Assembly: GCF_029892155.1 (NCBI RefSeq) | Contig: NZ_JARZAG010000001.1 | Location: 372,001-436,000 of the forward strand | Origin: Kitasatospora sp. GAS204B | Lineage (GTDB): Bacteria; Actinomycetota; Actinomycetes; Streptomycetales; Streptomycetaceae | Length of the DNA stretch: 64,000 bases | Direction: 5' to 3' | In this document: positions 8,740 through 18,400 of the stretch, piece by piece | Layout: the number at the start of each line of letters is the position of its first letter | How positions within the stretch are numbered: position 1 is the first letter of the stretch | The notes under the pieces: model-generated | What the model saw: only the letters and a program-made list of their open reading frames with translations | Told to the model about the DNA's origin: nothing | Databases searched by the model: none | Position numbers and translations under genes: made by a program

Positions 8740-9525
8740 CTACCGGGCGTAGGAACCCAGGCCGACCACGCAGTAGACCTCGGAGGAGATGGTGGCACCG
8801 CCGTAGGTCGTCTCCTCCGAGAACGAGTACTGGCTGTCCGGATTGTCCTGACACTTGCTCAGGTCCGTGGTGCCGAAGAAGCTCTGGATCACCTTGTAAT
8901 GAGCGTTCGCGGAGGAGCAGGAGATCACGTCGACCCCGTCGACGCTCTGCGCGGTGGTGGAGTCGGGCAGGGTCCCCGACAGGCAGTCGTGGACGGCGAA
9001 GGTCGGCGCACTGCTGGGGGTGTCGCTCGGGGCATCGTTGGGCGTGGTGATGGGGTGGACCAGTTGGCTGGGGTCGTAGTTGAAGGTGGGGATGGGGAGG
9101 GTGGGGATGGGGAGGGCGGGCAGTGTCGGGAGGGAGTAGGTGAACGAGGGGACGGGGCCGAACGTCGGTGGCGTGTAGGCGGAATCCCCTGTCGACGCGC
9201 CGTGATGGCCGCTGTTCATCACCCCGACGACGATGGCGATGCCGACGGCCAGCAAACCGGCGATCAGCTTGCCGTTGGCCCCGCTGCGCGGCCTGGGCTT
9301 GGGCGCGAACGCGGGCCCGAGGGGCGCGCCGGGCACCCCGTCGGAGGTGACCTGGATGCGTACGATCAGATCACCCGTGGCGGTGGGGATGCGCAGGACG
9401 GTGCCGTGCTCGACGGGTGGGATGCGGATCGTCATCGACTCGGCGCTGTCCGGGAGCCGAAGCGTCACGGTGGTACCTGCGGCGGCTTCGGACGCGCTCA
9501 GCGCGAGGACTATCTCATCGGGCAC
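8740..9525 (-). CDS. LppU/SCO3897-like membrane protein with DnaJ-C-like N-terminus
   Basis: A 261-residue membrane-anchored protein. Residues ~5-58 resemble the substrate-binding C-terminal domain of DnaJ (AAAGTTVTL, then IRIPPVEHGTVLRIP and GDLIVRIQV). A basic linker precedes one transmembrane helix (~86-104). A Pro/Thr-rich spacer leads to an external C-terminal domain with paired cysteines (HDCLSGTLPD, DVISCSSANAHYKV, YCVVGL) typical of LppU/SCO3897 proteins. The function is unknown. The start is GTG 9525 with GGAG seven bases upstream. The ATPase frame begins 95 bases downstream, so cotranscription is possible. Confidence 0.75.
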   Translation of the reverse strand: MPDEIVLALSASEAAAGTTVTLRLPDSAESMTIRIPPVEHGTVLRIPTATGDLIVRIQVTSDGVPGAPLGPAFAPKPRPRSGANGKLIAGLLAVGIAIVVGVMNSGHHGASTGDSAYTPPTFGPVPSFTYSLPTLPALPIPTLPIPTFNYDPSQLVHPITTPNDAPSDTPSSAPTFAVHDCLSGTLPDSTTAQSVDGVDVISCSSANAHYKVIQSFFGTTDLSKCQDNPDSQYSFSEETTYGGATISSEVYCVVGLGSYAR

Positions 9526-9650
9526 CGGGAGGCTCCACTTCGGCGTGTGTGCGGTCTGACGTTTCGTCAGATGACTTTTGGTGCGCCCAGTGTGCCGTGT
9601 CCGGGTGGTTCGTGCTTCCTACTTCGCCGAAAGCCGACCGCGCAGGCCGA

Positions 9651-9684
9651 ACCCCGCACCCCTGGTGGTGACGGGGTGCGGGGT
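9651..9684 (-). terminator. Terminator of XRE/DUF397 operon
   Basis: A perfect 12-bp inverted repeat (ACCCCGCACCCC 9651-9662 and GGGGTGCGGGGT 9673-9684) with a 10-base loop lies just downstream of the DUF397 stop. Confidence 0.75.
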
Positions 9685-9692
9685 CGGGGGGC

Positions 9693-9893
9693 TCAAGTGG
9701 TGGGCAGGGCACCCGTCTTGAGAGCGGTGACGAAGGTGCTGAAGGAGGCGGCGGGGAAGGTGAGGGCGGGGCCGTCGGGGTTCTTGGAGTCGCGGACGGG
9801 GACGAGGCCGGTGGGGAGGAGATCGTGGGAGGCCTCGATGCACTGGCCGCCGTTGCTGCCGCTGTAGCTGGACTTGAACCAGGTGAGGGTCAT
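9693..9893 (-). CDS. DUF397 domain protein
   Basis: A 66-residue DUF397 protein, the small partner usually encoded next to XRE/DUF5753 regulators in actinomycetes. The family core is clear: WFKSSYSG, GGQCIEASHD, VPVRDSKNPDGP, and FPAASFSTFV near the end. ATG 9893 is close behind the XRE-fusion stop at 9913, so both are probably one transcript ending at the 9651-9684 terminator. It is a near copy of the DUF397 domain fused to the upstream regulator, indicating tandem duplication. Confidence 0.9.
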   Translation of the reverse strand: MTLTWFKSSYSGSNGGQCIEASHDLLPTGLVPVRDSKNPDGPALTFPAASFSTFVTALKTGALPTT

Positions 9894-9912
9894 GTCCGCT
9901 GTCCTTCCAGGG

Positions 9913-10983
9913 TCAGACGGTGCCGAAACCGCCGTCCTTGACGCCGTTGATGAAGCCGGCGAAGGAGTCGGTGGGGAAGAACAGGGCGGGGCCATCGGGG
10001 TTCTTGGAGTCACGGATGGGCATGAGGCCGGTGGGGCGCAGGTCGTGCGAGGTCTCGATGCACTGACCGCCGTCCTCGCCGCTGTAGCTGGCCTTGAACC
10101 ACGAGATCTGGGTCGGGAGCGGCTGGATTTCTGGGCTCACGTTGAGCAGTCCTTCCATGATGCGGCGGATCAAGTCGGCTGACTCGGACGCCGAGAGGGC
10201 ATCCGCTCGTAGCCGATCATAGGCCCGCGAGAGCCGCTCAAGCTCGTCTGGATGGCGCGAAAGATGGCCACGCGTCACGCTCTCCGAGTAGACGACCTTG
10301 GAGCCGTTGGGTAGTTCCACCAGGGTGAAGCTCCTGGAAGAGGCGACTCGTTCACCCAACTCGTCCGGGGCGATCTGCACCACGATGTTGGGATAGCGCT
10401 CGATCACGTCCAGGATGTGCTTCAGCTGGTGGTACATCACCAGGCGGCCGCCCACCATCCGCCGCAGGACGCCCTCGTCGATGACGAAGAAGAGCAGCGG
10501 CCCGTCCTCGACGAGGAAGCGTTCCTGACGGCTCATTCGAGCCACCACACGCTGCTCAAGAGAAGGGCCGTCCTTACGCGCGGGACCTCTCACAAGAAGC
10601 GCGCGGGCGTATTCCGGGGTCTGCAGCAGGCCGGGGATTCGCGAAATGTTGTATTCGCCCAGACGAACCCCGATCGCCTCCGTTTCGGCGAACTCCTTGA
10701 ACCAATCTGGATGCTCGATTTCCCGATGCCAATCCACCTTGTGCCAGGCCCGTTCCAGCCGCCCACCGGTCTCCAGCAGTACGTCCAACCGCTGCACCGT
10801 CGACAGCTTCGGCACCCGTTCGGCCGACTCGAAGCGTGACAACAGCGAACTGTCACAGGGAACTTGGGGAGCGAGCGAAGCGATTGTCATACCAGCCGAC
10901 TCCCGCATGTCCCGCAGCAGCCAGCCGAACGCCTCTCGGCTGAGCGGGGGAACGGCCTGTCCTGCGGAACGCCGTGCGGCCAT
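9913..10983 (-). CDS. XRE regulator with DUF5753 and fused DUF397 domain
   Basis: A 356-residue cytoplasmic regulator. Domains in order are a helix-turn-helix of XRE type (about 20-75), DUF5753 (about 95-270, with YNISRIPGLLQTPEYARAL and SRSFTLVELPNG), and a DUF397 domain (about 295-350, with WFKASYSGEDGGQCIETSHD). DUF397 is normally a separate gene after the regulator; here it is fused, and a second free copy follows. XRE-DUF397 pairs in Streptomyces affect development and antibiotic production and behave somewhat like toxin-antitoxin modules. ATG 10983 has AGAAGG seven bases upstream. It is divergent from a small-gene cluster at 11094. Confidence 0.9.
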   Translation of the reverse strand: MAARRSAGQAVPPLSREAFGWLLRDMRESAGMTIASLAPQVPCDSSLLSRFESAERVPKLSTVQRLDVLLETGGRLERAWHKVDWHREIEHPDWFKEFAETEAIGVRLGEYNISRIPGLLQTPEYARALLVRGPARKDGPSLEQRVVARMSRQERFLVEDGPLLFFVIDEGVLRRMVGGRLVMYHQLKHILDVIERYPNIVVQIAPDELGERVASSRSFTLVELPNGSKVVYSESVTRGHLSRHPDELERLSRAYDRLRADALSASESADLIRRIMEGLLNVSPEIQPLPTQISWFKASYSGEDGGQCIETSHDLRPTGLMPIRDSKNPDGPALFFPTDSFAGFINGVKDGGFGTV

Positions 10984-11093
10984 GTCCCAACCTTCTTTCT
11001 TGCCATGCGGCTGATGTCAGGGGATTAGGTCTCGCCAAGGTACTACGGAGTGCCGATGCTTGTTAGCAGAATGCGACGAAAGGAAGTTGTTCA

Positions 11094-11354
11094 ATGGTGA
11101 ACCGCCACGGTTCCACTCGCATTGGCGAACTCGCCGCCCAGGCCCGCGCGAACGCCCGTGACGCGGTCGACGCGTTGCTCACCGTACTCGCCGAAGCGGG
11201 GCTCACCCTGCCCTCGCTCGGCGAGGATTCGCACGAGGGCTGGTTCACCGGGCTGGTCCTGGTCGACCTCGGGCGGGCGCATCCGGATGTGGTGCGCGGG
11301 ATCGCCGCCTTGCTCCGCGAGGGGTTGGCCGCCCGTGCCCAGCAGTCGAGTTGA
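11094..11354 (+). CDS. Hypothetical protein, 86 aa
   Basis: Not recognised. A small, soluble, probably helical protein, starting at ATG 11094 behind AGGAAG (7-base spacer). It is divergent from the XRE-DUF397 regulator, which suggests control by that regulator, and overlaps the next gene by 20 bases, implying coupled translation. No cysteine or metal site is seen; an acidic GEDSHEGWFTGLVLVDLG segment stands out. Confidence 0.6.
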   Translation: MVNRHGSTRIGELAAQARANARDAVDALLTVLAEAGLTLPSLGEDSHEGWFTGLVLVDLGRAHPDVVRGIAALLREGLAARAQQSS

Positions 11355-11721
11355 GCTGCCCGAGGACCGCGAGATCCGTGAGCTGCGCGAGGCCGCCGAG
11401 CGTGCCGTCCGAGCCTTCGCGGACGCTCTCGCGGTGGCTGGACTGCCTACGCTGCCTGGCCTGGCCGGCGGCGGCCGGATCAGCCGTACCCCGGCGGGCT
11501 TCCACGTCGAGATCGGTGGGTGCGGCGTCCGGACGCTCGAAGCACTCACGCACTACGTCGTTGATCACGCGCACTGCCTCGGCCGCGTCGTCCGGGGCGA
11601 GGCCCTGCCCGCTCGGCTGGCCGAACTGCCTGGTGTGCGAAGCGAAATGAGCCACCCATGTACGACCCCATGCACGACCCAAGCAGTGACCCCGAGCCCG
11701 AACCCCGGCTCGGCTCCATGA
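11335..11721 (+). CDS. Hypothetical protein, 128 aa
   Basis: Not recognised. GTG 11335 is chosen because it lies just before the stop of the upstream gene and gives a protein beginning with a charged helix (PEDREIRELREAAERAVRAF). The middle is Gly-rich (LAGGGRISRTPAGF), and HYVVDHAHC follows. The last ~20 codons overlap the next gene. It appears to be the second member of a three-gene coupled cluster. Confidence 0.55.
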   Translation: MPSSRVELPEDREIRELREAAERAVRAFADALAVAGLPTLPGLAGGGRISRTPAGFHVEIGGCGVRTLEALTHYVVDHAHCLGRVVRGEALPARLAELPGVRSEMSHPCTTPCTTQAVTPSPNPGSAP

Positions 11722-11900
11722 CGCTGCAGGTCTACCGGATCACCAGCTCCGGCGAGCGGATCGAACTCTCGCGTCAGGAGGTCTGGCCCGGCGAGTCCTA
11801 CTGGAGCGGCCCGGTCAGCGGCGAGTGGCCGCCGTGCAACTGCCCACGGTGCGCGCCGATGCTGCGCTCCCGAATGCGCCGTGCGGGCCTGGCGCCATGA
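11658..11900 (+). CDS. Hypothetical protein, 80 aa, CNCPRC motif
   Basis: Not recognised. A small protein with an acidic start (MYDPMHDPSSDPEPEP), a beta-like middle (MTLQVYRITSSGERIEL) and a CNCPRC motif near residue 65 that could bind zinc. It overlaps the preceding frame by 64 bases and is followed by a strong hairpin shared with the convergent AraC gene. An internal ATG (MTLQVYR) could be the real start. Confidence 0.55.
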   Translation: MYDPMHDPSSDPEPEPRLGSMTLQVYRITSSGERIELSRQEVWPGESYWSGPVSGEWPPCNCPRCAPMLRSRMRRAGLAP

Positions 11901-11913
11901 CCGGGCGGCGAGT

Positions 11914-11964
11914 TCGGAAGTACGGGCGCGGACGTCCCCGCCTCGCCCGTGCCCGTACTTCCGA
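11914..11964. terminator. Bidirectional terminator between convergent genes
   Basis: CGGAAGTACGGGCGCGG (11915-11931) pairs with CCGTGCCCGTACTTCCG (11947-11963) at 16 of 17 positions, with one more outer pair and a 15-base loop. It lies between the rightward small-gene cluster and the leftward AraC gene. Confidence 0.75.
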
Positions 11965-12062
11965 CCCCCGTGCGGTGACGCTACCGGGGCGGGGGTGGGC
12001 CGGGCTTGGACAAATCTGACCTCGCCTCCCATGCATCGCCGCGCGCCGCTGCTCGCCGCTGC

Positions 12063-12989
12063 TCACAGCGTCAGCGCGCCCTCCACCCGGCGGGCGGCCG
12101 CCAGCCGGCCGGGCGTCGTGTCGCCCAGGGCGCGGAACTCGCGGTTGAGATGCGCCTGGTCGTAGAACCCGCAGAGCGCGGCGATCTCGGCCGGCGTGCC
12201 GGCCCCGCGCCCCAGCAGTTCCACCGCGCGGTGGAAGCGCAGCACCCTGGCGGACAGCTTCGGTGTCAGGCCGACCTGTTCGGTGAACCGGCGGATCAAG
12301 TGCTTCTGGCTCCAGCCCACTTCGTCGGCGAGGCGGGCGATCGGCACCGCGCCGCAGCTGTCGGCCAGCAGCCGCCAGGCCTGGCCCACTTCCGGCGCGG
12401 GATCCGGGCCGCCGTCGATCCGGGCCAGCAGCGCGGCGTCCAGCAGGTCGAACCTGGCCGTCCAGTCGTCGGTGGTGGCCAGTCGCTCGACCAGTTGCCC
12501 GGTGCCGGGGCCCAGGACGTCGGCGAGTTCCACCACGCGGTTGGTCAACTCGGCCATCGGCATGGCGAAGAGCCGATAGGCGCCCAGCGGTGTGAACTCG
12601 ACCCGGATCGCCTCCTGGCCGCCGGGGTGCTCGCAGACGGCGGGCGCGGACTCCAGGCCGGTGACCAGCGAGCCGATCCGCCCGCTGCCCGGTCCCGCCG
12701 CCCCCAGCCGGCGAACCTGGGTGAACGGCTCCGCCAGGCTGATCACCAGCACGGCGCGGCCGCTCGGGATGAGCCGCACCTGGTAGGGCGTCACCTCCGA
12801 CTCCGCGTAACCGGCGTAGCCGCGCACGAACGGGCGCAGGCCCGGGTGCCACGGGCGGGTCACGCGGTAGCGGTTGCCGATCCGGGCGATCTCGACGGGT
12901 TGACGGGGCGTGAGGTTCCGTCCGACGTGAAGAAGCGGCAAGGGGGCCTCCTCGTCAGGGCGGTCAGGTGCGACCGCCGGTCGTGCCAC
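12063..12989 (-). CDS. AraC-family transcriptional regulator
   Basis: A 308-residue regulator. The C-terminal ~100 residues hold the double helix-turn-helix of AraC/XylS proteins: LADEVGWSQKHLIRRFTEQVG for the first helix pair region (near 215-235) and AALCGFYDQAHLNREFRALG for the second. The N-terminal ~190 residues look like the DUF6597-type sensing domain common in actinobacteria. The start is GTG 12989 and shorter starts are possible. The MarR gene upstream (13058) has the same direction, but nothing ties them functionally. Confidence 0.88.
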   Translation of the reverse strand: MARPAVAPDRPDEEAPLPLLHVGRNLTPRQPVEIARIGNRYRVTRPWHPGLRPFVRGYAGYAESEVTPYQVRLIPSGRAVLVISLAEPFTQVRRLGAAGPGSGRIGSLVTGLESAPAVCEHPGGQEAIRVEFTPLGAYRLFAMPMAELTNRVVELADVLGPGTGQLVERLATTDDWTARFDLLDAALLARIDGGPDPAPEVGQAWRLLADSCGAVPIARLADEVGWSQKHLIRRFTEQVGLTPKLSARVLRFHRAVELLGRGAGTPAEIAALCGFYDQAHLNREFRALGDTTPGRLAAARRVEGALTL

Positions 12990-13057
12990 AAGTTAGGCCC
13001 CGAACGAGGATGTTGTACACATGTCAAAGAAGTCGGCGCAGGTTCTGCACGTAACCG

Positions 13058-13519
13058 TCAGGCCTCGTACCCGCCGTTCTCCGGGCAGATCCGCACCCGG
13101 GCCAGCAGCGCGTGCAGTTGGGCGATCTCGTCCTCGTCCAGATCGGCGAAGGCCTCCCGCTCGACGGCGCTGACCGCCTCCTCCACGGCGGCCGCGGCGG
13201 CGCGCCCGGCCGGGGTGATCCGCACGATGTGCCGGCGGCGGTCGGCCGGGTCGCGGCGGCGCTCGGCCAGCGCGTCGCGCTCCAGGTCGTTGAGGATCGC
13301 CACCAGCGTGCTCGGGTCCACGGTGAGCGCCTCGATCAGCGCCTGCTGGCTGGTCGCGCCGGCCTGCGCCAGGTGCAGCAGCAGCGCGCCGTGCCGGGGG
13401 CCGAGCCCGCTGACGCTCAGCGCCTCGCGGATGCGCGCCTTCATCAGCCGGCCGTGCCGGGCGAGCAGGAAGCCCAGCCGGTCGATGGCCGGAGCGCTCT
13501 GGGTCGACGTAGGGGTCAC
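13058..13519 (-). CDS. MarR-family regulator
   Basis: A 153-residue winged-helix repressor. Typical features are HGALLLHLAQAGATSQQALIE (helices 2-3), VDPSTLVAILNDLERDALAERR (recognition helix and wing approach) and DPADRRRHIVRITPAG (wing tip). GTG 13519 is used; the longer frame to 13663 runs into the promoter region. It is divergent from an EmrB/QacA-type exporter (13675), the classic MarR arrangement in which the repressor shuts off the pump until a drug binds. Confidence 0.9.
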   Translation of the reverse strand: MTPTSTQSAPAIDRLGFLLARHGRLMKARIREALSVSGLGPRHGALLLHLAQAGATSQQALIEALTVDPSTLVAILNDLERDALAERRRDPADRRRHIVRITPAGRAAAAAVEEAVSAVEREAFADLDEDEIAQLHALLARVRICPENGGYEA

Positions 13520-13589
13520 GTTCTCATCGTATCGCCGGGCCGATGATCGGGGCTGGGAAATCGTTCGCGAATGCCAACGAATGGGTAAG

Positions 13590-13612
13590 CTGGAACGCAG
13601 GATCGGTTCCAG
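13590..13612. promoter_or_regulatory. Candidate MarR operator in divergent promoter region
   Basis: A perfect 7-bp inverted repeat, CTGGAAC (13590-13596) and GTTCCAG (13606-13612), with a 9-base spacer lies between the divergent marR-like and MFS genes. Size and position suit a MarR dimer. Confidence 0.45.
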
Positions 13613-13674
13613 TTCCACGAGCGGATCGGCTCCTGAGCCCAGTCGCTCGAGCAGCTTGAGCAAGGAGTGTGTCG

Positions 13675-15237
13675 ATGACCGGCACCAAGGCTCTCCCCAT
13701 CGAGACCGACCAACAGCCCCCGAGTCGCCGCACCATCCACATCGCGATGGCCGGGCTGATGCTCGGCATGCTGATGGCGATGCTGGACAACCTCATCGTC
13801 TCCACCGCACTGCCCACCATCGTCGGTGACCTGGGCGGCCTGGCCCGGCTCTCCTGGGTGGTCACCGCGTACGCGCTGGGAGCCGCCGTCACCACCCCGT
13901 TCTGGGGCAAGCTCGGCGACCTGCACGGCCGAAAGATCATGTTCATGGCCGCCATCGTGGTCTTCCTGATCGGTTCGGCGCTGGCCGGGATCTCCCAGGA
14001 CATGAACCAGCTGATCGGCTTCCGCGCTCTGCAGGGCCTGGGCGCCGGCGGCCTGATGGTCGGCGCGATGGCCACCCTCGGCGACCTGGTGCCACCGCGC
14101 GAACGCGGCCGGTACATGGCGGCGATCGGCGGCATGATGCCGATCGCCTTCGTCGGCGGTCCGCTGCTCGGCGGCTTCCTGACCCAGCACCTCAGCTGGC
14201 GCTGGTGCTTCTACGTCAACGTGCCGCTGGGCGTCATCGCGCTGCTGGTCACCGGCCTCGGCATGCGGCTGCCCCGCCGCCGGATCCAGGCCCGGCTCGA
14301 CTACCTGGGCGGCGCGCTGCTCACCGTCTCGGTGGTCGCCGTGACGCTGGTCGCCAGTTGGGGCGGCGGCCAGTACGCCTGGGGCTCGGCGCCGATCCTG
14401 CTGCTGAGCGTGGTCGCGCTGCTCGCACTCGTGGCGTTCGTCCGCTCGCAGCAGCGGGTGGCCGAGCCGATCCTGCCCCCGCACATGTTCCGGGACCGCA
14501 ACTTCACCGTCGCCCAACTCCTCAGCTTCCTGGTCGGCGCCGCCATGTTCGGCGCGGTGAACTTCCTGCCGCAGTACATGCAGTACGTGCAGGGCGCGTC
14601 GCCGACCGCGAGCGGGCTGCTGTTGCTGCCGCTGATGTTCGGGATGCTCGCCGTGATGCTGACGGTCGGTCAGATCACCACCCGCACCGGGCACTACCGG
14701 ATCTTCGTGATCATCGGCGGCGCGGTGCTGACCTGCGGGATGCTGGTCCTGCTGCTGCTCCAGGTGGACACCCCGCTGCTGGTCGCCTCGCTGCTCACGG
14801 TGGTGGTCGGCATCGGCATGGGCTTCCTGATGCAGAACACCATGCTGATCACCCAGAACAGCGTGGCCCTGCGCGACATGGGGGCGGCCAGCGGCTCGGT
14901 CACCCTGTTCCGCACCATCGGCGGCTCCCTGGGGATCGCCTTCCTCGGCTCCCTCTACACCCGCGGCCTGGACCGCCACCTCACGGCCCAACTCGGCGCG
15001 GCCAAGGGGCACGCGCTGATCTCGGCCCACATCCCACCGGAGGCGCTGAAGGCACTGCCGTCGCCGGTGCGGCAGGCGTTCGAGGCGGCGGTGACCAACG
15101 GGGTGCACGCCGTCTTCCTGGGCGGAGCGGTACTGGCGCTGGTGGCGTTCGCGGTCAGCTGGTTGATCCGCGAGGTGCCGCTGCGCGGGTCGATGGCGGG
15201 GGCGGGGGAGGAGTCGGATGCGGTGGCGGAGGTGTGA
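13675..15237 (+). CDS. MFS multidrug exporter, DHA2 (EmrB/QacA) family
   Basis: A 520-residue membrane pump with about 14 hydrophobic segments, expected to expel drugs in exchange for protons. Family motifs are MAMLDNLIVSTALPTI in helix 1 (the DHA2 D1-type motif), GKLGDLHGRKIMF between helices 2 and 3 (motif A), and RALQGLGAGGLMVG in helix 4 (motif B). ATG 13675 has AAGGAG seven bases upstream; an in-frame GTG at 13669 lies too close. It is divergent from the MarR gene that likely controls it. The substrate is unknown; antibiotics or disinfectants are typical. Confidence 0.94.
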   Translation: MTGTKALPIETDQQPPSRRTIHIAMAGLMLGMLMAMLDNLIVSTALPTIVGDLGGLARLSWVVTAYALGAAVTTPFWGKLGDLHGRKIMFMAAIVVFLIGSALAGISQDMNQLIGFRALQGLGAGGLMVGAMATLGDLVPPRERGRYMAAIGGMMPIAFVGGPLLGGFLTQHLSWRWCFYVNVPLGVIALLVTGLGMRLPRRRIQARLDYLGGALLTVSVVAVTLVASWGGGQYAWGSAPILLLSVVALLALVAFVRSQQRVAEPILPPHMFRDRNFTVAQLLSFLVGAAMFGAVNFLPQYMQYVQGASPTASGLLLLPLMFGMLAVMLTVGQITTRTGHYRIFVIIGGAVLTCGMLVLLLLQVDTPLLVASLLTVVVGIGMGFLMQNTMLITQNSVALRDMGAASGSVTLFRTIGGSLGIAFLGSLYTRGLDRHLTAQLGAAKGHALISAHIPPEALKALPSPVRQAFEAAVTNGVHAVFLGGAVLALVAFAVSWLIREVPLRGSMAGAGEESDAVAEV

Positions 15238-15267
15238 AGTCGGTGTTGGGGCAGCGCCAAAAAAGCG

Positions 15268-15295
15268 TTGACCCTGAGGGTTTCCTGAGTAAATA
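15268..15295 (+). promoter_or_regulatory. Candidate housekeeping promoter for the toxin gene
   Basis: TTGACC (15268-15273) and TAAATA (15290-15295) are separated by 16 bases in a locally AT-rich stretch, resembling a vegetative sigma-factor promoter. Transcription would begin ~150 bases before the proposed toxin start. Confidence 0.5.
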
Positions 15296-15447
15296 CTGAG
15301 TGTTCGCGCACGCGATCTCCGGACCGTGTGCGCTTCCGGGGGCCGGCCGTCCATCTGACGGCCGCACAGAGGGATCGGCGTGCATGTGCTGGGGGGCGTG
15401 TGCGTCGTTCCCGAGTACAAGTGCGCCCTGAAACAGGACTGTTGCAC

Positions 15448-18400
15448 TTGAAAACTCTCATAGCTCCGCTCCGGCGCCGCCGGGGTCGGAGCGCTTTGTC
15501 GCGGCTGGTCGCGGTCACCGCGCTGGCCACTGCCGCCGCTCTGACGGCCTCGGGCGTCCAGGCGTTGGCGGACACTCCGACGCCTGCCCCGACCGCCGGG
15601 TACGACCCGGGTGCTGCGGCGCAGTACCGCAAGGACCAGTGCGTCGCGTCGTACGTGTTGCGGCGCGGGGGTCCGGCGGTCAAGACGCTGGTCGCGGGCG
15701 CGATGGACGGTACGCCGGCGCAGCTGCACGCGGCGTTGGACGACGACACGCGGAGCCACAGCACGCCGTTCCACGATGCGTATCTCGCCGACCAGGCGGC
15801 GTACGGGCAGGCGGTCCAGGCGGAGCAGGCGAGCAAGGACTCCTGGCACAAGCAGGTTGACGGGCTGACGAATCCGGGGATGACCCAGCCCGCCTTCTAC
15901 GAGCCGCCGGACCTCTTCTCCCAGTTGTGGGCCAGCTCGTCCTCCTCGAAGGTCCTGGGTCTGTCGGAGTCGGACCTGGCCGGGCAGCCGGCTGCTCTGC
16001 CGGTCGATCCGGCCGCGCGGCAGGCCGCCGAGGACCTCGGTAAGGGCCGCTACGGGACGTTCCCGGACGTGGGCAAGGATCCGAACTACCTTCAGGACGC
16101 GCAGGAGAGCACCGCCTGGACCCAGTTGCACCCGGGGTTCTCCCTGTCGGCCGACGATCTGCGGATCTTCCTGGCCGCCGGCGGGTTCCCGCGCGGTGCC
16201 GCGCAGCCCGGCACCGGCGAATACCGGGTGGCGGTGGAGGACCTGAAGGCCCGGTTCGCGAACTGCGACTTCGGCAACCCGGACGCGGTCGATCCGAACA
16301 AGGTGCTGGGTCAGCAGGTGCAGACCGCAGCCGGTGAGTGGCAGGCGGAGGTCGCAGGCCAGCAGGCGCAGCGCGATGCGATCGTCGCGCAGAACACCAA
16401 GGCGGTCGCGGCTCTGAAGGCCTCGGCCGATGCGTTGGGGAATGCGCTGGGGCAGTCCTGGGCGGCGGACCGGTTGAGTGCGTGGCAGGCGTACTTCTCG
16501 AGTGGTCAGGGCGCGGTCGGGACCGGGCCGATCACGTTCCATCTGCATCCGGCGCCGGGTGCTTGCCTGGAGGTGCCGCGTTGGGATCCGACAAACGGCA
16601 ATGATGTGGATGCGTGGGGGTGCAACAGCGGGCTGAACCAGGTGTGGCACCTGACGGCGCAGGGGGCGCTGGTCAACAACGGGACCAACAAGTGCCTGGA
16701 CATCCCGTGGAGCAGCACAGGTACCCATGCTGGCTCGCGGGTGGAGATCTGGGACTGTAACGGCGGTTCCAACCAGCAGTGGCAGTTGACCACAACCAAC
16801 GGGCTGACCCGGTTCTACAACCCCGCCTCGAACCTGTGCCTGGACCTGCACACGGCGAATTGGGGCCAGACCTCGCAGGTGTCGGACTGCAACGGCAGCC
16901 CGCAGCAGCAGTTCGACGCCCAGCAGGACAACCGCGGCACCGGAACCGGCAGCGACAGCCCGTCCTTCCCCAAGCAGGCCGAGTTCGACCGGGTGAAGAA
17001 CGCCCTGCCCGCCGCGCAGCAGGCGGCCAAGGCGCAGTTGCAGGTCGCTCAGCAGCAGGCGGCGATCGCGCAGTCGGCGGCCGATGAGACGGTCAAGGCG
17101 CAGCAACAGGCCTGGGCGGTCGCGGATGCGGCGGGTGAGCCGCGCGGGCGCGGGCTGCTGGCCGGCCAGCAGGAGGCGCAGGCCACGCTCGCCTCGGCGG
17201 CGGCCACGGCCGCGGTGGCGAAGGCGACCGAGACCGCCTACGACGCCACGATGGCCTCGGGTGCGGACGCGCAGGCGCTTCAGCAACTCGCCCGGACCCA
17301 GGCGGCTGCCGCGCAGGCCCAGTTCCGCGGCACGGCTGCTCAGGCGGCCGCGGACCAGGCACAGGCGGCCGCTGACGGTGCGGCGCTGCAGGCGCAGAAG
17401 GCGGCGCAGGCCGCCAAGGACGCCCAGGCGGACCTGACCACCGCTCAGGGTGCTGAGCAGAGCGCCAAGCAGGCGGCCGACACCGCGCACACCAAGCGCC
17501 AGGCCGCGGAGGGCGCGCAGGCCACCGCCGCGGACGCGAAGAACAAGGCGGCCGCCGCGCAGGCCAAGACCGCCACCGACCGCAGCGCGGCGCAGAGCGC
17601 GGCGGCTACCGCCGTGGCCAAGTCGCAGGCCGCCCAGGCGGCCGGGGTGACGGCGGATCAGAAGAAGACCGCTGCCCAGCAAGCCGACCAGGCCGCCCGG
17701 CAGGCCCAGCAGAAGGCGTGGGACGCGGAGCAGAAACACAACGCCGACCAGGCCAAGGCAGATGCGGCCGATGCGTACGCGGCCTCCCAGGCGTCGGGCG
17801 CTGACGCCCAGGGCGCCAAGGACGCGGCCGCGGCCGCGGACAGGGACGCCGGCGACTCGCAGAGCGCCGCCGGCCAGGCCACCACCGACGCCGGGGCCGC
17901 CTCCGCTGCGGCCCAGACAGCGGAGGCCGAATCCACCCGGGCCCAGGCAGCCGCCACGCAGGCGCAGAGCGACGCGAGCGACGCCAACGCGGCCAAGGCC
18001 ACCGCCGACGCCGCGGTACGCACCGACCAGTCGGCTGCGGCCGACGCGATGTCCGCCTCAGACCGGGCTTCCTCCGATGCGACCGCCGCGCAGAGCGACG
18101 CCAACACCGCCAAGACCCAGGCCGACACCGCCCAGCAGAACGCGATCCAGGCCTGGGCCCAGGCAGGCACGGCGCAGTCCACCTCGGCAGCGGCGGCCGG
18201 CTACGCCTACGCCACCGCCCAGGCCGCCTCAGCCGCCGCTTCGGCGGCCAAGCAGGTCGCCCAACCCGCCAACGACGCTGTCCAGTTGGGTGCGCCCTAC
18301 CAGGACACCGACGCCTCGGCCGGCCTGGCGGTGCTGCTGGGCCAGGACGCGAAGTCGATCGCCGACCAGCAGCAGGCCCTCGCCCAGGCCAAGTCCCAGC

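Noticed and set aside
13516..17739. A 1,407-codon open frame on the minus strand across the MFS and toxin genes
   Set aside because: It is antisense to well-supported genes, has low-complexity Arg/Gly/Leu composition, and arises from the GC-rich codon pattern of the plus strand.
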